DNA from: Francisella salimarina
GTDB lineage: Bacteria > Pseudomonadota > Gammaproteobacteria > Francisellales > Francisellaceae
Length of the DNA stretch: 64,000 nt
Assembly (NCBI RefSeq): GCF_007923265.1
Contig: NZ_VOJA01000001.1
Span: forward strand, 248,001 to 312,000
Direction of reading: 5' to 3'
Both the position numbers and the translations under genes were made by a program. The stretch's first letter is position 1. Each line of letters starts with the position of its first letter. The notes under the pieces are model-generated. The model saw nothing but the letters and a program-made list of their open reading frames with translations, was not told the origin of the DNA and ran no database searches. Shown in pieces: positions 47,248 to 56,076 of this stretch.

Positions 47248-48465
47248 CTAAAATTTTTTAAAAATCAAAGATGTATTAACCCCACCAAAAGCAAAGTTAT
47301 TAGTCATCACATACTCAGTCTCTATATTTTGTTTATCTACAAGGTAGTCTAAGCTAGCACACCTTGGATCTACATTTTGTAAATTTATATTTGGGATAAA
47401 TACACCTCTATTCATCATCTCTATAGTTAGCCATGCTTCAAGCGAGCCACTAGCACCTAATGTATGACCAAAATAGCCCTTTAATGAACTGATGCTAATA
47501 TCCCTAGCAAAAACCTCACGCGTGGCAATACTCTCGGCTATATCGCCAACCTCTGTTGATGTACCATGAGCATTGACATAACCTATCATATCTGGTGTTA
47601 TCTGTGCATCTTCTAAAGCAAGTTTGAGAGCAATCTGCATTTTTTCGGCTGTTGGCTGCGTAACATGCTCAGCATCACAGTTCGTACCATACCCAATAAC
47701 TTCTGCATAAATTTTTGCTCCACGCTGTTGAGCATGCTCTAATGACTCTAATATCAAAGTAGCACTTCCCTCTCCTATAACTAAGCCATCTCTATCTCTA
47801 TCAAAAGGTTTAGGTGCAAGACTTGGCGTATCATTCATCTGACTTGTCGCGAATAATGTGTCAAATATTGCAACCTGACTTACACAAAGCTCTTCTGCGC
47901 CACCAGCAACCATCACATCCTGCATACCATATTTAATAGCTTCATAAGCATATCCTATAGCTTGACTACTTGAGGTACATGCACTAGATGTCGGAATCAA
48001 TCTACCAGTCAACCCAAAAAACAAAGCTACATTAACTGCACAAGTATGACTCATACCCTTGATATAAGTTGTTGCATTAACATTGCCAATTTTTTTGTCA
48101 GTAAGAATCATCAAAAGATCAGCTAATGGTTGTGGACTGCCAGAGCATGATCCATAAGCAACACCTGTTCTACCACTAGTTAATATATCTGTCTTATCAA
48201 GTAAACCAGCATCCGCTAATGCTTGCGAGGTTGCTACGGTTGCTAACTTTGACACCATACCCATACCACGTATTTTTTTACGAGGATAATTTGGCATTTT
48301 AAAATCTGTTACAGGAGCAGCAAGCTTAGTGTTAAGACCTTGAATATCATCCCAAGGCATTCTCTTAGTTGCGACTTTTCCAGCTAATAGTGACTCAAAA
48401 ATAGTATCAGCATCACTACCAAGAGCTGTAACGCCTGACATACCAGTAACAACAACTCTATGCAT
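47248..48465 (-). CDS. Beta-ketoacyl-ACP synthase, ApeR-like (polyene locus)
   Basis: A 405-residue ketosynthase that condenses an acyl chain with malonyl-ACP. The Cys-His-His triad is complete: Cys163 in SSACTSSS, His300 in VNAHGTSTEVGD, and His334 in YFGHTLGASG. It is the fourth and last gene of a minus-strand operon. Its ATG overlaps the ketoreductase stop by one base (TAATG). In aryl polyene loci a second FabF-type ketosynthase with this position is named ApeR; the name is by comparison, not proof. It should not be confused with the housekeeping FabF, because it sits among polyene genes. Confidence 0.85.
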   Translation of the reverse strand: MHRVVVTGMSGVTALGSDADTIFESLLAGKVATKRMPWDDIQGLNTKLAAPVTDFKMPNYPRKKIRGMGMVSKLATVATSQALADAGLLDKTDILTSGRTGVAYGSCSGSPQPLADLLMILTDKKIGNVNATTYIKGMSHTCAVNVALFFGLTGRLIPTSSACTSSSQAIGYAYEAIKYGMQDVMVAGGAEELCVSQVAIFDTLFATSQMNDTPSLAPKPFDRDRDGLVIGEGSATLILESLEHAQQRGAKIYAEVIGYGTNCDAEHVTQPTAEKMQIALKLALEDAQITPDMIGYVNAHGTSTEVGDIAESIATREVFARDISISSLKGYFGHTLGASGSLEAWLTIEMMNRGVFIPNINLQNVDPRCASLDYLVDKQNIETEYVMTNNFAFGGVNTSLIFKKF

Positions 48466-49190
48466 TAAGCAAGTCCTCCATTAATAGAAATTACTTGTCT
48501 TGTTATATAAGCTGCAGCATCCGACATCAGATACTCTGCTAAGCTTGCTACCTCATCCACACTACCTGCCCTTTTCATTGGTATATGCTTAATGATCTCA
48601 TCATAATGCTCAATATCATCAGTCATTTCTGTATCTATCAAACCTGGTGCTATGCAATTAACTGTAATTTTTCTTTTCGCTAACTCTACAGCCAAAGCTT
48701 TTGTGGCTCCAATAATACCAGCTTTTGCAGCACTATAGTTGACCTGTCCTCTATTACCCACGATACCAGATACAGAAGCCATAGTAATAATCCTGCCACC
48801 TTTTCTAAGCTGTATCATTGGCATAATACAAGGCTTTAAAACATTATAAAAACCATCCAGATTAGTATCTATAACTCTTGACCAATCATCTTTTGTCATT
48901 GCTGGAAATGCAGTATCCCTACAAAGACCGGCATTATTAATCACTCCATAAAATGCACCATGATTTTCGATATACTCGCCAATAGCTTGTTCTGTCTGCT
49001 GATTATTAGAGATATCAAAACTTATAATATCTGCTTGAAAACCCTTATCAAGAATACTATCACGAACGTTTTCAGCACCAACTTTGTCCGTATTATAGTG
49101 TATAGTTATATGCCTATTTTCAGCCGCAAGTTTTAGTGCTATAGCCTTACCGATTCCTTTACTCGCACCTGTGACTAATATTCTTTTCAT
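48465..49190 (-). CDS. 3-oxoacyl-ACP reductase, ApeQ/FabG-like (polyene locus)
   Basis: A 241-residue SDR ketoreductase. It has TGASKGIGKA at 7-16, NNAGLCRD, and the catalytic set SVSGIVGNRGQVNYSAAKAG, and the C-terminal VISINGGLA that is typical of FabG. It reduces the new 3-keto group in each elongation cycle. It lies 3 nt downstream of the dehydratase gene and overlaps the next ketosynthase by 1 base. In aryl polyene loci the ketoreductase is ApeQ. Confidence 0.87.
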   Translation of the reverse strand: MKRILVTGASKGIGKAIALKLAAENRHITIHYNTDKVGAENVRDSILDKGFQADIISFDISNNQQTEQAIGEYIENHGAFYGVINNAGLCRDTAFPAMTKDDWSRVIDTNLDGFYNVLKPCIMPMIQLRKGGRIITMASVSGIVGNRGQVNYSAAKAGIIGATKALAVELAKRKITVNCIAPGLIDTEMTDDIEHYDEIIKHIPMKRAGSVDEVASLAEYLMSDAAAYITRQVISINGGLA

Positions 49191-49193
49191 ATT

Positions 49194-49661
49194 TTATATT
49201 TCTCTACTAATAACTTTTTTTACATCTCCAAAACTTTGTGGCTGATAGGCATTGATCGTAAGTGATGCAACTTCTTGTTGACCCAACAATACTTTGCAAC
49301 TAAATACCCCTGTCCCTTTATCAAGAATAATACATTCAGCAAATATATCTAAAACACTACCAGTTTTATATCTTTTAACATCTGTCTTGTAACCTCTCAC
49401 ACTGAGTAAAAATGCTACTGGAGGTTCATTGGTACTAGCGTCAGATGTAGCAAGCTTACTAGCTCTACCATAGGAAGCAGCCGTTTGAGCCATGATTTCA
49501 ACCGCTACCCAGTGTGGTATACCATCTAATTGCTTATCGAAGAATATATTGCCATCAGTCACAATGGTTCTACAGTGTACTGTATTGTCTTCAAAAGCGA
49601 TAAACTCATCAACGAGTCTCATAGGTAGTTCATGCGGTATCAAATCGCCAATATTATGCAT
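49194..49661 (-). CDS. Hotdog-fold dehydratase, ApeP/FabZ-like (polyene locus)
   Basis: A 155-residue hotdog protein resembling 3-hydroxyacyl-ACP dehydratases; it removes water to leave a conjugated double bond. The pattern LIPHELPMRLVDEFI opens it, and WVAVEIMAQTAASYG is the central helix. In aryl polyene synthesis ApeP works as a heterodimer with ApeI; the likely ApeI partner here is at 54993-55334. The ATG directly follows the TAG stop of the upstream ketosynthase (TAGATG). Confidence 0.8.
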   Translation of the reverse strand: MHNIGDLIPHELPMRLVDEFIAFEDNTVHCRTIVTDGNIFFDKQLDGIPHWVAVEIMAQTAASYGRASKLATSDASTNEPPVAFLLSVRGYKTDVKRYKTGSVLDIFAECIILDKGTGVFSCKVLLGQQEVASLTINAYQPQSFGDVKKVISREI

Positions 49662-50843
49662 CTATTTCTTTCCTATAATTACACTTACGTTATTACCGCC
49701 AAAAGCAAACGAGTTACTCATGAAATTTGGCTTGTGGTATCGAATATCACTAGTTATTATACCAATATCAGAAATAATATCCTTATCTGAATCGTATTGC
49801 ATTGGTAGTTTTTTGTTAGGATTGTAATTATCTGATAATAATAGCCAACACATCCCTACCTCTGTAGCTGCCGCTGCACCTAGAGTATGACCTGTCAATG
49901 ATTTAGTAGAGCTGCACGCAACAGGTGCTTTAAATATATCTTTTACTGCATTACTTTCCATATTATCATTCAGTATAGTTGCTGTACCATGCAAATTTAG
50001 ATAACCGATATCATCAGGAGCTAGATTTGCAGAGCTCAATGCCTGTATCATAGCTAATTTAGCACCTTCACCACTAGGATCTGGTGCTGTAATATGATAA
50101 CCATCTGATGATTCCCCAACACCTAAAAGTACTATTTCTGAGCAATCTCTAGACATAATAAATGCTGCAGCGCCTTCACCGATATTTATACCATCTCTTT
50201 GATTATGAAAAGGTAAACACAAGTTCTGAGATATCGCATCTAAACAATCAAAGCCATTTAATGTTAATTCACAAAGAGTATCGCAACCTACAACAATAAC
50301 TGCATCACACAAATTCTGTTTTAATAATCTAGCAGCTGAGGCAAATGCTTTACCACTTGATGAACAAGCTGTTGATATAGTATAAGCAATATTTTCAAGA
50401 TTATAATACTCCCTCAAAAATTCACTAAGACCTGCGGTTTCTTCTTGCTTGTAGCTAAATTCTTTGGGGAATTGACCTGATATAAACTTTTTAGTTAAAG
50501 CTCGTTCACCATTATCTATACCTGATGTACTAGTACCGCAAACCACAGCCACTCTATCAGCTCCATATTTATCTATAACTCGACTTATATCATGATTTAT
50601 TTGCATACAGGCATGAAGAGCCATTTGGTTATTACGACAATCAAATTCTTTTAATCGGTGAGGAATTTCTGGAAGTATATTATCATTTACTTGCCCTACC
50701 ATTGTCTTGCGACCCGACAATAGATTCTTATCAGTTACCAAGCCAGTTTGATTACTAAGCAATGATTGCAAAACAGCTTGTTTAGAATCACCTAAACAAT
50801 TGATTATACCTAGTGAATTCAGATAAATTTCATTGCCACTCAT
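49662..50843 (-). CDS. Beta-ketoacyl-ACP synthase, ApeO-like (polyene locus)
   Basis: A 393-residue ketosynthase, first gene of the minus-strand operon. The triad is intact: Cys160 in STACSSSGKA, His285 in NLHGTATILND, His319 in SLTGHTLGAAAATE. In aryl polyene systems ApeO pairs with the inactive ApeC as a chain-length-factor dimer; the ApeC-like protein is the first gene on the divergent operon 130 bp away. This placement supports the pairing. The name is by analogy. Confidence 0.85.
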   Translation of the reverse strand: MSGNEIYLNSLGIINCLGDSKQAVLQSLLSNQTGLVTDKNLLSGRKTMVGQVNDNILPEIPHRLKEFDCRNNQMALHACMQINHDISRVIDKYGADRVAVVCGTSTSGIDNGERALTKKFISGQFPKEFSYKQEETAGLSEFLREYYNLENIAYTISTACSSSGKAFASAARLLKQNLCDAVIVVGCDTLCELTLNGFDCLDAISQNLCLPFHNQRDGINIGEGAAAFIMSRDCSEIVLLGVGESSDGYHITAPDPSGEGAKLAMIQALSSANLAPDDIGYLNLHGTATILNDNMESNAVKDIFKAPVACSSTKSLTGHTLGAAAATEVGMCWLLLSDNYNPNKKLPMQYDSDKDIISDIGIITSDIRYHKPNFMSNSFAFGGNNVSVIIGKK

Positions 50844-50877
50844 ATTCTGTATAATTTTTAATAACTTCCTGTAAGTA

Positions 50878-50931
50878 TAAATACAATTACGATTAGTTTA
50901 AATACAATTAAGTGTATGTTAACTGTATTTA
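50878..50931. promoter_or_regulatory. Triple 12-bp motif between the divergent polyene operons
   Basis: TAAATACAATTA occurs at 50878-50889 and again at 50899-50910, one 21-bp step (two helical turns) apart. A third copy, inverted with one mismatch (TAACTGTATTTA), lies at 50920-50931. Copies 2 and 3 form an inverted pair around 9 bp. It looks like an operator for both operons. Confidence 0.55.
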
Positions 50932-50972
50932 ATACTTAAAAATGTTATAGATATACATTTTTTTACTTCAAT

Positions 50973-51728
50973 ATGATAGATTCTAGTAAAGACAATAAAA
51001 TAGCATATTGGATGAGATTTTATATAGATTCGGTTTTAGCCATAGCTCAAGGAAAAAACGACATATCAAGTTTTAAAGATATATCATACCTTGAAATGAT
51101 AAAACAGGACGTCAACATCGATACTAGCCTCATAGCTGCCGCTATGAGAAGAAGATGTAGTAAATCTAGCAAAATCGCTCTTTCAGTATCCATACCTCAA
51201 CTCCATAAATATAAAATAGATGCCGTAGTATTTGGATCTCAACATGGTGAACTAGCAAATACATTATCTATATTTAAAGATATTTCTAATCAAGAAATCC
51301 TTTCACCAAACGCATTTTCTCAATCTGTGCATAACACTCCTTCTGGACTTCTATCAATCCAACAAAAACTAAAAATACCTTTTAACTCAATAGCTGCTGG
51401 TACCGAGACTTTTGAAATGGGTTTAATTGACGCTATCACACAGTTACAAGACTATGATAATGTTTTGTTTACTTGTTATGATGATAATGTGCCAGAAATC
51501 TTTGATAAACTCAATATCTCAGATAATCTTGCTTATGGAATTAGTTTTGTCATATCAAGAGAACCACTATCACAGTCAAGTATAGGCTTAAAATTAGAGA
51601 TTAATAACAACATAACATTATTACAAAAATTTAATCGACTCCCATCTGCAATTATTTTTGCAAACTGGTATGCTTGTAATGAACTTAATCCATTATTTTT
51701 GAAGAGTATATCTATAGAGAAGATGTAA
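50973..51728 (+). CDS. Chain-length-factor-like ketosynthase homologue, ApeC-like
   Basis: A 251-residue protein related to the N-terminal half of ketosynthases. The nucleophile Cys is gone: the expected T-A-C-S-S-G site reads IAAGTETFEMG, with Gly143 where Cys should be. That makes it a decarboxylase-dead partner of the chain-length-factor type. SPNAFSQSVHNTPSGLLSI is the usual family stretch before it. It would pair with the ApeO-like ketosynthase. It is first on the plus-strand polyene operon; no clear ribosome-binding site is visible. Confidence 0.8.
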   Translation: MIDSSKDNKIAYWMRFYIDSVLAIAQGKNDISSFKDISYLEMIKQDVNIDTSLIAAAMRRRCSKSSKIALSVSIPQLHKYKIDAVVFGSQHGELANTLSIFKDISNQEILSPNAFSQSVHNTPSGLLSIQQKLKIPFNSIAAGTETFEMGLIDAITQLQDYDNVLFTCYDDNVPEIFDKLNISDNLAYGISFVISREPLSQSSIGLKLEINNNITLLQKFNRLPSAIIFANWYACNELNPLFLKSISIEKM

Positions 51729-51730
51729 TT

Positions 51731-52507
51731 ATGTATAAATACTTAAATAGGTTTTATCGCAGAATTGCTACAGGAATATGTTTCTTTTTATTTAGCTTTT
51801 TTGGAGCTATATTAGGCTATATATACTTCCCTCTAGTTAGAATATTTATAAAAGATAAAAGTGCTCGCACAGTACATGCTCAACACACTATAAACATTGG
51901 TTTTAAGATTTTTATTGGAATTATTCATCATTTTAGAATTATTCGATTTGAGTTTGAAGGTATTGAAAAACTATATCAAGATAAAGGTTGTATTTTCATA
52001 GCTAATCATCCTACTTTAATCGACTATGTTGCAATAGTGTCTAGACTCAAGCTTTGCGATAATATTGTCAAACAAAGCTTATGGGAAAACCCATATTATA
52101 AGCATGTAATAGAAACAGCTGGATATATTCCAAATATCAATCCTGACCAAACATTCTCACGCTTAAATGAAATATTTGCAGAAGGTAGAAATTTGTTAAT
52201 GTTTCCAGAAGGTACCAGAACTAGTCCCAACCAGTTACCAAAACTAAAACGAGGTGCCGCGCAACTAGCAATTAGAACAAATGCTCCTATAAGAATGATA
52301 CATATTTCATGCTCTCCTGTTACTTTGACAAAAAATACCAAATGGTATAACATTGCCGAAACAACGCCGTTGTTTAGAGTAGTTGTTGGAGATAAGGTTA
52401 ATCCTCAAGATTTTATTGATGAGGCAGATGGGATACCATCTCTAGCTGCTCGTAGGCTAACTAAATTTTTACAGTATAATCTCTCTACTAAATTAGATTT
52501 TTTATAA
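51731..52507 (+). CDS. 1-acyl-glycerol-3-phosphate-type acyltransferase (polyene locus)
   Basis: A 258-residue membrane-bound PlsC-type acyltransferase. It has the catalytic IFIANHPTLIDYVAI (H-x4-D) and MFPEGTRTSPNQLPKLKRGAAQLA, the second conserved block. One N-terminal hydrophobic segment anchors it. In a polyene operon it probably joins the chain to a lipid head group; this is inference. It is 2 nt after the ApeC-like gene. Confidence 0.82.
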   Translation: MYKYLNRFYRRIATGICFFLFSFFGAILGYIYFPLVRIFIKDKSARTVHAQHTINIGFKIFIGIIHHFRIIRFEFEGIEKLYQDKGCIFIANHPTLIDYVAIVSRLKLCDNIVKQSLWENPYYKHVIETAGYIPNINPDQTFSRLNEIFAEGRNLLMFPEGTRTSPNQLPKLKRGAAQLAIRTNAPIRMIHISCSPVTLTKNTKWYNIAETTPLFRVVVGDKVNPQDFIDEADGIPSLAARRLTKFLQYNLSTKLDFL

Positions 52508-52525
52508 AATAGGTACTTTAAAAAC

Positions 52526-52774
52526 ATGCAACAAGAAATAAAAGAAATGATCATCGAGGTCTTAAATCTTGAAGATATTACAGCTGATGAAATAGATGCT
52601 GATGAAGCACTTTTTGGAGAGGGTTTAGGACTAGATTCAATAGATGCTTTAGAGATAGGGGTTGCGTTAAAAAAACGCTATAATATAAGTCTTGAAGTTG
52701 CTGATGAAGATGTCAAAAAACACTTTGAATCTGTGGCATCTTTGGCTAAATTTGTAGAAGAAAATAAATCTTAA
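52526..52774 (+). CDS. Acyl carrier protein, ApeE-like (polyene locus)
   Basis: An 82-residue acyl carrier protein. Ser38 in GLGLDSIDALEIG is the phosphopantetheine attachment site (D-S-I-D rather than the common D-S-L). It is strongly acidic and all helical. It is the first of two carriers in tandem, typical for aryl polyene loci, where one may hold the starter acid and the other the growing chain. Confidence 0.87.
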   Translation: MQQEIKEMIIEVLNLEDITADEIDADEALFGEGLGLDSIDALEIGVALKKRYNISLEVADEDVKKHFESVASLAKFVEENKS

Positions 52775-52784
52775 GGATATACTG

Positions 52785-53039
52785 ATGAGCTTTTCTAAAG
52801 AACAAATTTTCGCACAATTACAGGATATTCTTAATAATCTTTTTGAAATAGATAAGGATGATGTCACTCTAGATTCAACACTATACGAAGATCTTGATTT
52901 AGATAGTATTGATGCTGTTGATTTAGTAGTACAACTGCAAAACTTCACAGGTCGCAAGTTTAAACCTGAGGAATTTAAATCTGTTCGTACTGTTGGGGAT
53001 GTTGTTGACACTATAATTGCAGCTCTAGCACAAGACTAA
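52785..53039 (+). CDS. Acyl carrier protein, ApeF-like (polyene locus)
   Basis: An 84-residue acyl carrier protein, second of the tandem pair, with Ser41 in LDLDSIDAVDLVV as the phosphopantetheine site. It lies 10 nt after the first carrier gene. The two share only the general carrier pattern, so they likely have different acyl partners. It is followed 11 nt later by a membrane-protein gene. Confidence 0.87.
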   Translation: MSFSKEQIFAQLQDILNNLFEIDKDDVTLDSTLYEDLDLDSIDAVDLVVQLQNFTGRKFKPEEFKSVRTVGDVVDTIIAALAQD

Positions 53040-53050
53040 ATACACACTTA

Positions 53051-53617
53051 ATGAAATCTCTACTTAAATTCTTTGTATTGATAATTATTATACTATATCC
53101 ATTTATAGTCTATATTGGCTTAAATTCACTCTCGATAAAGTATCTTGGCTTAATTGTCGCCTTAATATTTATACTAAGATTACTAATTTTAAAAAAAGAT
53201 CCTAGCATCACTTGGAAACTTATTACTATTGTGGGGATACTTCTTGCAGGTATAGCCATCATTGTAGATAATATCACCGTTATGCTACTATACCCTGTCT
53301 TTGTAAGTATTAGCCTCTTCTGTGTTTTTTGTTATTCATTATTCCAAGACAAAAGTCTGATTACCAAACTTGCAATTCGTATGAGCAGAGAGCCTCTACC
53401 AGACTATGCAATAAAATACACATGGTATGTAACATTAGCTTGGTGTGTGATTTTTGCTATAAATGCCAGTATTTCAACATACACTATTATATTAGGTTCG
53501 ATACAATTTTGGACACTTTATAACGGTTTTATCAGTTATATCCTTATAGGATTAATGATGCTTAGTGAGATTATAATTAGAATTGTTGTTAGGAGATATT
53601 TTGAAAAGCACACTTAA
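53051..53617 (+). CDS. COG4648-type membrane protein (polyene locus, ApeG-like)
   Basis: A 188-residue membrane protein with about five helices. It resembles the family found in aryl polyene loci, with RMSREPLPDYAIKYTWYVTLAWCVIFAINAS then an ending FISYILIG. The biochemical role is unknown; it may help present the product at the membrane. The next gene starts inside its last codons, with a strong AGGAG site at 53591-53595. Confidence 0.75.
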   Translation: MKSLLKFFVLIIIILYPFIVYIGLNSLSIKYLGLIVALIFILRLLILKKDPSITWKLITIVGILLAGIAIIVDNITVMLLYPVFVSISLFCVFCYSLFQDKSLITKLAIRMSREPLPDYAIKYTWYVTLAWCVIFAINASISTYTIILGSIQFWTLYNGFISYILIGLMMLSEIIIRIVVRRYFEKHT

Positions 53618-54914
53618 ATCAATACTAGAATTTTATGCACAAAATCCTTCTGAAATCATATTTATCAAAGATTCAAATAATATTATCGCAAAAGAGTTTT
53701 TAAATGATATAAAAACTTTAGCTAATCATCTTGATATCATTCTAAGCAATAGTTGCAAAGTTGCATTATCAGTTGATGATATGTACTTATTTTGTTGCAC
53801 ATGGATAGCATGTCAGTTTTTAGGTAAAACTACTATAATGATACCAAATGACAAACCTGGCACAATTGCCAAGCTTGCAAAACATTACGACTCTTTAATA
53901 ACTAATAATGATCTTGATTTATCAGCAAAAATCATCAATGAATATACATTAAAAGATTGTGAAACTATATTTTTCACATCTGGATCTACTGGTGAATATA
54001 AAAGCTATAGCAAAACCATAGACAATCTTGAACAAGAGTCTTTCGCGATCAACAGTGTCATACAAAGCTTTAATCTTAAGAATATCAATGTGCTTACAAC
54101 AGTATCACATCAGCACCTGTATGGCTTTAGCTGGGCTATAGTATGGCCACTGCTATACCAAAAAATCATTCACACAGAAAGGCTATTTGTACCCGAACTT
54201 ATCCACAAAAAGCTACTTCAAGATAATAATATTTTGATAACAACTCCTGTAATTATTTCTCACCTTGATGGTAGTATCAGTAGTCCTATCACTAACTCTT
54301 TGCTCATTTCATCAGCTAGTGCATTAAGTGCCGATATCGCGATTAAATTTCAAAATAGTTACAACATCCCTATTCTCGAAGCTTATGGTAGTAGTGAAAC
54401 TGGAGTTATTGCGTATAGACAACAGTTAATCGATAAACTATGGAAACCTTTTGATAATGTTTGTATTACTACAGAGTCTGATCAACTAGTTGTTAGATCT
54501 CCCTTTTTTAAGCAAGAAAAACAACTAATGGCAGATATCGTTACATTATACAACGATAAATTTGAGCTAAAAGGTAGGGTCGATAAGATTGTCAAAATTG
54601 CTGGTAATCGTTTATCAATATCACAAATGCAAAATATATTAATCGCTCATGACTTAATAAAAGACTGTGTATGTATCAAGCGTCAAAGCTATCGTGAATA
54701 TATAGCAGCAATAATATGTCTAAATCAAGATGGACAAGACTTATTACAAAATTTTGGTAAACAAAATTTAATTAAACAAATAAAGAGCTATCTATTAAAC
54801 TATTACTCAAATGTAGTTATACCTAAAAAATGGCGCTTTGTAACTGAAATACCAACCAACTCTCAAGGAAAAAGAACTCTAGAGCTATTAGTTGAATTAT
54901 TAGATGATAATTAA
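53601..54914 (+). CDS. AMP-dependent acyl ligase, ApeH-like (polyene locus)
   Basis: A 437-residue ANL-family enzyme that would activate a carboxylic acid as its adenylate and load it on a carrier protein. It has the P-loop FFTSGSTGEYKSYSK, EAYGSSETG and GRVDKIVKIAGNRL. I use the TTG at 53601, because AGGAG stands 5 nt upstream, rather than an earlier TTG at 53583. In aryl polyene systems ApeH activates the aromatic starter (4-hydroxybenzoate), but the pocket residues here do not tell me the substrate. It overlaps the preceding gene by 17 nt. Confidence 0.85.
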   Translation: MKSTLKSILEFYAQNPSEIIFIKDSNNIIAKEFLNDIKTLANHLDIILSNSCKVALSVDDMYLFCCTWIACQFLGKTTIMIPNDKPGTIAKLAKHYDSLITNNDLDLSAKIINEYTLKDCETIFFTSGSTGEYKSYSKTIDNLEQESFAINSVIQSFNLKNINVLTTVSHQHLYGFSWAIVWPLLYQKIIHTERLFVPELIHKKLLQDNNILITTPVIISHLDGSISSPITNSLLISSASALSADIAIKFQNSYNIPILEAYGSSETGVIAYRQQLIDKLWKPFDNVCITTESDQLVVRSPFFKQEKQLMADIVTLYNDKFELKGRVDKIVKIAGNRLSISQMQNILIAHDLIKDCVCIKRQSYREYIAAIICLNQDGQDLLQNFGKQNLIKQIKSYLLNYYSNVVIPKKWRFVTEIPTNSQGKRTLELLVELLDDN

Positions 54915-54992
54915 ATAGGTTAGAGCTTATAAGTTTGATAAGATTTAAGCTTATTAAGGAGACTTTATTTAAAATTTATGGCGAAATAAACT

Positions 54993-55334
54993 ATGAACAA
55001 ACATCTTAAGATAAATAATATACAAAATATTGATGATTGCTGTGTTTTAGTATCGGCGCAAGTACTCCACGAGTGCGATTTTTTTAAAGGTCATTTCCAA
55101 GAGCAGGCCATTTTACCGGGTATTGCTCAAGTTGATTTTGTTATAAATTTGGCAAGCCAGATATTCGGTATTAATAAACTCTCTTTTGGTAATATTCCAC
55201 AAGTAAAATTCAAAAAAGTTATATTACCTAATGATGATATAGAAATAAAAATCGCAAATAACAACAATACAATTACTTTTGAAATTTCTGTCAATAATCA
55301 AGTAGCATCTCAGGGTAAAATAAAATATGAGTAG
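54993..55334 (+). CDS. Hotdog-fold dehydratase, ApeI-like (polyene locus)
   Basis: A 113-residue hotdog protein. CDFFKGHFQEQAILPGIAQ holds the conserved H-F and P-G pair of the FabA/FabZ family. It probably forms the dehydratase with the ApeP-like protein encoded on the other strand. It starts 78 nt after the ligase. The only AAGGAG (about 54956) is some 30 nt from the ATG, and a tiny in-frame M-A-K-stop precedes it at 54978, so re-initiation is possible. Confidence 0.78.
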   Translation: MNKHLKINNIQNIDDCCVLVSAQVLHECDFFKGHFQEQAILPGIAQVDFVINLASQIFGINKLSFGNIPQVKFKKVILPNDDIEIKIANNNNTITFEISVNNQVASQGKIKYE

Positions 55335-56076
55335 TAGTGATTGTAATTTATGTATTGTAGTACCAATCTATAACCATGGAAAGCAACTACGTAACACCAT
55401 CAAAAATATCGCCAGATATGACTTACCTATCATACTTATAAATGATGGTAGCCAAGATAACACTAAACAAATTATGAGAGAAGTTGCTGATGAATTTAAT
55501 AATATTGTTTTGACAGAATCACTTGATAAAAATCAAGGTAAAGGTGTTGCTGTAAGTTATGGTGCCAATTTAGCTTTTAAAATGGGTTATACACATATGC
55601 TTCAAATAGATGCTGATGGTCAGCATGATTCGACCGATATCCCTAAATTTATACAAGCAATGCAGCAAAACCCTCAGGCACTAATATCTGGTATGCCTAT
55701 CTATGATGATAGTATTCCCAAAAGTAGACTTCATGGTAGAAAAATTACAAATTTTTGGGTAGCAATAGAAACTCTGTCGTTTGATCTCAAAGAATCAATG
55801 TGTGGTTTTCGTATCTATCCACTAGAGGCTTATACAAAGCTTATGCAGAAAAAAACTTTCTCAGTGAAGATGGATTTCGATATAGATGTAATCGTGAGAA
55901 TGTACTGGCTAGGTCTTCCTATAGTCTATATAAATACCAAAGTAATTTACCCTCAAGATGGTTACTCCAATTTTAGAATGTTTCGAGATAATGTCAGGAT
56001 ATCTTTGACTCATACAAAATTAGTTACTGGTATGATTATTAGATTACCATTACTATTATGGAGAAAAATCAGGTGA
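55327..56076 (+). CDS. Family 2 glycosyltransferase (polyene locus)
   Basis: A 249-residue GT-A fold transferase. It has CIVVPIYNHGKQLRNTI and the DxD-like QIDADGQHD at about 94-101, with a C-terminal amphipathic or membrane-near end. It would add a sugar to the lipid-polyene or its head group. It overlaps the dehydratase gene by 8 nt. In enterobacterial aryl polyene clusters, glycosyltransferase and acyltransferase are fused in ApeJ (from memory); here they are separate. Confidence 0.83.
   Translation: MSSSDCNLCIVVPIYNHGKQLRNTIKNIARYDLPIILINDGSQDNTKQIMREVADEFNNIVLTESLDKNQGKGVAVSYGANLAFKMGYTHMLQIDADGQHDSTDIPKFIQAMQQNPQALISGMPIYDDSIPKSRLHGRKITNFWVAIETLSFDLKESMCGFRIYPLEAYTKLMQKKTFSVKMDFDIDVIVRMYWLGLPIVYINTKVIYPQDGYSNFRMFRDNVRISLTHTKLVTGMIIRLPLLLWRKIR

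Noticed and set aside
47248-50843. Housekeeping fatty acid synthase (fab) cluster
   Set aside because: No fabD, fabH or acpP neighbour in the usual order, and the divergent operon carries ligase, MMPL and LolA-like genes that belong to polyene loci.
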